64,000 nt of DNA. It comes from Paenibacillus taihuensis (GTDB lineage Bacteria > Bacillota > Bacilli > Paenibacillales > Paenibacillaceae). Position 1 is the first letter of the stretch; each line of letters begins with the position of its first letter. The stretch covers positions 124,001-188,000 of the forward strand of contig NZ_QTTN01000010.1 in the NCBI RefSeq assembly GCF_003386535.1, in the 5' to 3' direction. Both the position numbers and the translations under genes were made by a program. This document shows, piece by piece, positions 59,689-64,000 of this stretch. Below the pieces are notes generated by a model. The model was not told where the DNA came from. It searched no databases and saw nothing but the letters and a program-made list of their open reading frames with translations.

Positions 59689-61319
59689 TATTCCTTCGAT
59701 ATTGCAGCGTACTTCTTGCTCATCCAATCTTCGACCTTCGAGAGGCCAAGCGCCTCCGCCTTGCTCACCATCAAATTATACTGCGCCACGCTGCTTTCCT
59801 CCGTATCCGCAAGTATAACCTTCGTCTGCTCGCCGCTGATCAGCTTCTTGACCTCTGCAGCGATCTTCGCCTCCGCCGAATCGGATGGCGGATTCACGCG
59901 TGCGAGCAGCGAGTCGTAGACGGTATGCGCCTTCTCGATGCGCAGCGCCTCCATCACTTCCGGCTGGCCCTTGTCATACGCGGCCAGGTTCGCGATATTG
60001 CCGTGCACGCCGAACGTCCACGCAGCAACGCCGTACTTCTGCACCCATTTGTCGAAGCTCTCGTACTTGTCCTTCCGATACTGCGGATCGAAGACGGGAT
60101 ACCCCTCCTTCGACATGTGCCAGTGCACGCCTTCGATGCCCCAGGCCATCAGCCGCTGCCCCTCTTCGCTGCGCAAATATTGCAGCAGCTTGATCGCCAC
60201 GTCTGGATAGCGGCTCTTCTTCGTCACATAGGTGCCGACCAAGCCAACCGTATCATTCACATGCTGGAATGAATCCGACAGCGGCGACGTAATCAGCTTG
60301 GCATGTGCATGAATGCCTGCAGCTTGGTAGGCGCTGTTCGCCGCATTCGCGTCGTACACGTTGCGGATGAAGGCGAATGCCTCGCCGGAGTCACGCTTCT
60401 CCATGTACTGCTCATGGTTAAAGGTAAAGTTCTCCGGCTGAATCAGCCCTTCCCTATATAGCCGGTTCAGGAACAGATAATAATCCAGCAGCTTCGGATT
60501 GCGCAGCTGGCTCTGCACCTTGCCGTCATGCAAGTACATGCCGTCCACGCCGAACCGTTCTTTGAAATAGGCACTCCAATGCGATATTTCATCGAGCAAG
60601 AGCGGAATCATATCCGGGTGCTCCGCTTTCACGCGAAGGAGAATATGCTCTAAATCCGTTAGGCTGTTCAGCGGCGGATTACCCAGCTGCTTCATGATGT
60701 CGTCGCGAATGGCGAGCGCAGCCGTGTTCGCGTCAGCCACCGCATATGGATTATCCATATCCGCTTCCGACCTGTAGAAGTTGCGAATCGTATAGAAATG
60801 TCCGTCCGACGAAGCGTTCAGCCGCTTCTCTTCATCCGATATCTCAAACTTCGGCGTGTACGCATTAATGAGCGAGTCCCACGCATAGCTTGTCGTCTTG
60901 TTCGCGAGTCGGTCTGCCAGCCGATCGGAGTAGATCATATCCGGCAGGTCGCCTCGCGCCAGCATTGAAGGCAGCTGGTTCTCATCCGTGCTGCGGATAA
61001 TCTTCAGCTTCACGCCTGTCCGCTTGGTCAGCTCCTCCGGTATAGGGCCCGTGAACGAATCTACCCAGAACCACGGCATATCGACAAAGACGGTCAGCGT
61101 AATCGGCGTCTCTGTAATCGCCGTCTTCTTGTTGTTAATCGCTTCGTTATTGGTAGTCGTCGTCGGATACTGGATGGAGATTGGCGGCTCGTTCACAACC
61201 TTCCCTGGCGACTTCTCCCCGGATCGCTGGCAAGCGGTCATCTGAATCACGCTGGCACACAGCACAAGGGACAGCAGCACCTTTCGGCTGCACTTGACGG
61301 TCCCGGCATTCATCACCAT
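59688..61319 (-). CDS. Sugar ABC transporter substrate-binding lipoprotein
   Basis: About 543 residues from ATG 61319 (GGGAGGGGG just upstream; ATG 61313 is equally possible). Signal peptide with lipobox MTAC (Cys about 30), then a large LplA-like fold: TVFVDMPWFWVDSF, LPDMIYSDRLADRLANK, HFYTIRNFYRSEADMDNPYAV. It follows the permease pair after a terminator, the same order as the first locus at 2745. Ligand unknown. Confidence 0.9.
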   Translation of the reverse strand: MVMNAGTVKCSRKVLLSLVLCASVIQMTACQRSGEKSPGKVVNEPPISIQYPTTTTNNEAINNKKTAITETPITLTVFVDMPWFWVDSFTGPIPEELTKRTGVKLKIIRSTDENQLPSMLARGDLPDMIYSDRLADRLANKTTSYAWDSLINAYTPKFEISDEEKRLNASSDGHFYTIRNFYRSEADMDNPYAVADANTAALAIRDDIMKQLGNPPLNSLTDLEHILLRVKAEHPDMIPLLLDEISHWSAYFKERFGVDGMYLHDGKVQSQLRNPKLLDYYLFLNRLYREGLIQPENFTFNHEQYMEKRDSGEAFAFIRNVYDANAANSAYQAAGIHAHAKLITSPLSDSFQHVNDTVGLVGTYVTKKSRYPDVAIKLLQYLRSEEGQRLMAWGIEGVHWHMSKEGYPVFDPQYRKDKYESFDKWVQKYGVAAWTFGVHGNIANLAAYDKGQPEVMEALRIEKAHTVYDSLLARVNPPSDSAEAKIAAEVKKLISGEQTKVILADTEESSVAQYNLMVSKAEALGLSKVEDWMSKKYAAISKE

Positions 61320-61398
61320 ACCCCCTCCCAAATTTACACTCTTCTCATTGTAACCATTTTCGCCTGCGTTTTCGACATGAGCTGCAGGTAACCATTAT

Positions 61399-61435
61399 AA
61401 AAGAAGCCGACCCCGTGTAACAGGATCAGCTTCTT
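61399..61435 (-). terminator. Terminator after the second permease gene
   Basis: Minus strand AAGAAGCTGATCC / GGGGTCGGCTTCTT with a short loop, followed by TTATAA. It lies between permease and binding-protein genes. Confidence 0.75.
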
Positions 61436-61447
61436 CCCTATCCAAAC

Positions 61448-62329
61448 CTATTCTTTAACTGCACCGATCATCATGCCGGAGACAAAGTACTTCTGCATGA
61501 ACGGATAAACGAACAAGATCGGAATCGCGGCAATAAACACCTGCGATGCTTTGATCGTACGGTCCGATACGCGGCTCATCAGCTCCGCATTCGCTCTCGT
61601 AATGACCCTTGTGTTCGAATCGACGAGAATCGTCTGCAGGTACGACTGCAGCGGATAGCTCTTCTGATTGCTCATGTAGATAATCCCGTCAAACCATGAG
61701 TTCCAGTGCGTTACCGCCGCGAACACGACGAGCGTCGCGATAATCGGCATCGACAGCTGAAGGTAAAGCGACATCAGAATACGGGTATGGCCCGCACCGT
61801 CAATGAACGCCGATTCTTCTACTTCCTTCGGAATGTTCCGGAAGAAGTTCGACAAGAGGAGCACGTTGAAGACGGAGATTGCGCTCGGGATTACAAGCGC
61901 CCAGATCGTATCATACAAGTGCGTATTCTTAACGATCATAAAGGATGGCACCAAGCCGCCCGAGAAGAGCATCGTAATAACCAAATACCAAGCGAAGAAG
62001 GACTGATGCTTGAATTGCAGCTTGCTCTTCGACAGCGGGTACGCGGCCAGAATGGTCAGCAGCATGCTGATTACCACGCCTAGAACAACACGCTCAACGG
62101 AAACGCCCATCGCATTCCAGAACTCGGAATTTTTAAGGATATATTCATACGATTTCATCGAGAACTCCACCGGCCAGAAAGTAACCTTCCCGGCTGTAAC
62201 CGCCGTACTCTTGCTAAGCGAAATCGCCAATACGTGAACCATCGGAATGATACAGCTTAGTGAAAATATGATGAACATAAAGCCATTAAGGCCTTGAAAT
62301 ATACGTCTGCCTAATGAACGATCTACCAC
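61448..62329 (-). CDS. CUT1 sugar ABC transporter permease (LplC type)
   Basis: 293 residues. EAA loop VEESAFIDGAGHTRILMSLYL near 180; C-terminus VSGMMIGAVKE. Typical start region (IFSLSCIIPMVHVLAISLSKSTAVTAGKV). The GTG start has GGAGGG 6 nt upstream. It starts 19 nt after the partner permease. Confidence 0.92.
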   Translation of the reverse strand: MVDRSLGRRIFQGLNGFMFIIFSLSCIIPMVHVLAISLSKSTAVTAGKVTFWPVEFSMKSYEYILKNSEFWNAMGVSVERVVLGVVISMLLTILAAYPLSKSKLQFKHQSFFAWYLVITMLFSGGLVPSFMIVKNTHLYDTIWALVIPSAISVFNVLLLSNFFRNIPKEVEESAFIDGAGHTRILMSLYLQLSMPIIATLVVFAAVTHWNSWFDGIIYMSNQKSYPLQSYLQTILVDSNTRVITRANAELMSRVSDRTIKASQVFIAAIPILFVYPFMQKYFVSGMMIGAVKE

Positions 62330-62348
62330 TTGCGTTCCCTCCTATCTC

Positions 62349-63248
62349 CTAGAAAATGCGATGATCCGAAATTTTGCGAGCGATCATATACGATACAGTG
62401 ATGAGCACTAAGCTGACCACCGAACGGAACAAGCCAATCGCAGCGCCGAGTGAGTACTGAGCCTGCTGAAGACCCATCCGGTATACCCATGTATCGATAA
62501 CATCGCCTGTCTTGTACGTTTCTGGAGAATAAAGCATAAGCACTTGCTCGAAGCCTGCGTTCAAAATATAACCAAGGCTAAGCGTAACCATGAGTACAAT
62601 TGTCGATTTCATGCCTGGAAGCGTAATATGCAGCGTCTGTTTCCAGCGGCTTGCGCCGTCCATAACAGCAGCCTCGTAAAGCGTCGGGTCGATTGTCGTA
62701 ATCGCAGCCAAGAAGACGATCGTGCCGAAGCCGGTAATTTGCCAAGTCTCAGTACTTACAAGAATATAAGGGAACCAGGATGCTTTGGATAAGAAAATAA
62801 TCGGGTCTACGCCGAACTTGCCGAGTATCGTGTTAATGAGGCCCTCGCGAGAGAGCATATCGCGGAAGATACCGCCGAGAATAACCCAAGACAAGAAGTA
62901 CGGGAAATAAATAATCGTTTGTACCGTGCGTTTGAATACCTTCGAAATAATTTCGTTAAGCAGAATGGCAACCGCAATCGCTGCAACTGTTTCTACAATG
63001 ATCTTCATCGTAGCGATGAACAAAGTATTGAGAATAACTTGCTTCACATCCGGAATATGAAACAGACGCCTAAAGTTATCGAATCCAACCCAGTCGGAAT
63101 GAAGGAAGCCGAGCGCCGGCTGGTACCGTTGAAACGCCATTACAACCCCTAACATCGGGAGGTAGGCATATATAAACAACACAACAACCGGGGGAATCAG
63201 CATGAGATACAGCGCTAGCTGCTTCCTTGGAATTTTGAACGCATTCAT
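62349..63248 (-). CDS. CUT1 sugar ABC transporter permease (LplB type)
   Basis: 299 residues. Basic start MNAFKIPRKQ, then LYLMLIPPVVVLFIYAYLPMLGVVMAFQ and the EAA loop DPTLYEAAVMDGASRWKQT. ATG 63248 has TTAGGAG 8 nt upstream; an upstream GTG adds six residues but has no RBS. No ATPase in the locus. Confidence 0.92.
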   Translation of the reverse strand: MNAFKIPRKQLALYLMLIPPVVVLFIYAYLPMLGVVMAFQRYQPALGFLHSDWVGFDNFRRLFHIPDVKQVILNTLFIATMKIIVETVAAIAVAILLNEIISKVFKRTVQTIIYFPYFLSWVILGGIFRDMLSREGLINTILGKFGVDPIIFLSKASWFPYILVSTETWQITGFGTIVFLAAITTIDPTLYEAAVMDGASRWKQTLHITLPGMKSTIVLMVTLSLGYILNAGFEQVLMLYSPETYKTGDVIDTWVYRMGLQQAQYSLGAAIGLFRSVVSLVLITVSYMIARKISDHRIF

Positions 63249-63341
63249 AAGCTCGCTCCTAACCACTTGTAATTACGATAAGGCTAGAGAGTGCGGATGC
63301 ATGCGCCTCCGCACTTCTCATGCCTTCGAACAAAGTTGTTC

Positions 63342-64000
63342 TTATTTCTTCTCGTCAAACCACTGTTGAATGGACTCGCTGTTCTTCGCTTTGAACCAGT
63401 CGTTTACTTCCGGCGTTACGACCGAACCGTAAAGCGCATCGTATTGAGCCAGGAAGTCGTCGTATTCTTTGATGTCAGCGCCTTTAACAACGTTCAGGAA
63501 CATGACATCCCAAGCCTTCTTGATGATTGGCGCGTTGTCGAGCATGTTTTGCGTAGGCATTGCCGTGTACTCGTTCATCTCGAAGCGTTTCTCTTTGATG
63601 TACTGGTCAACTACGCCTTCGCTGCCTTTGCTTGTGTAAGTCAGGTAAGGAGGGAAGCCGTTAGCGTCGTTCTTATCTTGGTATGCTTTCGCTTGATCAT
63701 AGAACGTTTTGTATGCTTCCGGCAGCTTGTCGCCTTGGCCGTCTGTCATCGCTTTCTCTACGGCCTGGAATCCTTCATAGTTGAACGATGGGTTGTACAT
63801 GTGCATTGGGTAAAGCGTGAACACGCCGAAACCAGACTTAGGATCTGTGTTGTATTTACCGAATTGCATCGTGTCCGGATTGTTGTTCAGATCGTGGAAC
63901 AGGTTCTCCATTTTCACAAGCGCTTCCGGGTTCTTAACGCCTTTCTTCGCTACGTTTACGCCAAGGAGCAACGTAGCCGTAACGGAAGATTTGCCCGGTT
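63342..64000 (-). CDS. Extracellular solute-binding protein, C-terminal part (5' end outside window)
   Basis: At least 218 residues of the C-terminal half of an LplA-like sugar-binding protein. It contains KVAKKGVKNPEAL-type region (LLLGVNVAKKGVKNPEALVKM), FGVFTLYPMHMYNPSFNYEGF and KNDANGFPPYLTYTSKGSEG. The frame continues to the window edge (PGKSSVTATLLLG). It precedes the permease pair by 93 nt, so it is the main receptor of this second system. Confidence 0.9.
   Translation of the reverse strand, partial: PGKSSVTATLLLGVNVAKKGVKNPEALVKMENLFHDLNNNPDTMQFGKYNTDPKSGFGVFTLYPMHMYNPSFNYEGFQAVEKAMTDGQGDKLPEAYKTFYDQAKAYQDKNDANGFPPYLTYTSKGSEGVVDQYIKEKRFEMNEYTAMPTQNMLDNAPIIKKAWDVMFLNVVKGADIKEYDDFLAQYDALYGSVVTPEVNDWFKAKNSESIQQWFDEKK

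Overview
The window looks like a chromosomal segment of a Paenibacillus-type, spore-forming Firmicute. The basis is the gene families and signals, not a database search: many CUT1 sugar transporters of the LplB/LplC type with large lipoprotein binding proteins and no ATPase of their own, AraC-type membrane regulators, a YesM/YesN-like two-component system, a YwqB/YwqA-like SWIM/SNF2 pair, a DUF2642 protein, strong AGGAGG ribosome binding sites with many GTG/TTG starts, catabolite-repression-like cre sites, a purine riboswitch and PurR boxes. I saw no rRNA, tRNA, CRISPR array, phage or transposase gene.

Layout. (1) 1-14.3 kb is a carbohydrate locus on the minus strand: a multidomain GH27 alpha-galactosidase cut by the window edge, two paralogous lipoprotein binding proteins around a permease pair, a membrane-bound AraC regulator, a GH95 alpha-L-fucosidase and a divergent AraC regulator. 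(2) 14.6-19.5 kb holds a ROK sugar kinase, a serine-hydrolase-like protein coupled to an M48 protease, a 53-residue membrane protein and a GH172 (DUF2961) enzyme. (3) 19.6-23.4 kb is an unusual two-gene unit: a membrane GGDEF-EAL protein followed by a sugar-type binding lipoprotein with no permeases. (4) 23.7-27.5 kb has a thioredoxin-like protein, RNase H, a decayed PAS/GGDEF gene, an orphan CheD and a purine permease with PurR boxes and a purine riboswitch. (5) 27.9-32.7 kb is the SWIM/SNF2 pair. (6) 33-42 kb holds small secreted proteins, a phosphoesterase-SMR-HAD operon divergent from a GbsR-like regulator, a polysaccharide deacetylase, modAB without modC facing an HTH-PBP regulator, and an MFS transporter. 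(7) 42-49 kb is a sugar-acid type cluster (RhaM-like protein, uncharacterised 662-residue protein, RraA-like, aldo/keto reductase, FAH-family enzyme, divergent AraC), then a DKNYY gene interrupted by an amber codon, and a DUF2642 gene. (8) 49.7-55.7 kb is a complete oppABCDF-type operon. (9) 55.9-64 kb has an NlpC/P60 protein, a two-component system and a second LplB/LplC system with two binding proteins, the last cut by the window end.

The most striking non-genic signal is a family of intergenic elements of about 190 bp. Three copies (14343, 18016, 32736) each carry four GGATAAATCC-type boxes at the same spacing of 51, 61-62 and 51 bp. The outer ends are inverted (GCTAT...ATAGC), and each copy sits between the 3' ends of convergent genes. 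A fourth element (48919) has unrelated box sequence (TAAGGAAC) but nearly the same plan: two boxes 50 bp apart, then two inverted boxes 50 bp apart. Spacings near five and six helical turns suggest a protein-binding or structured element family rather than ordinary terminators. Other points worth a look are the GGDEF-EAL/binding-protein pair, a guanine-type riboswitch whose terminator overlaps its aptamer, and the 662-residue protein of unknown family.
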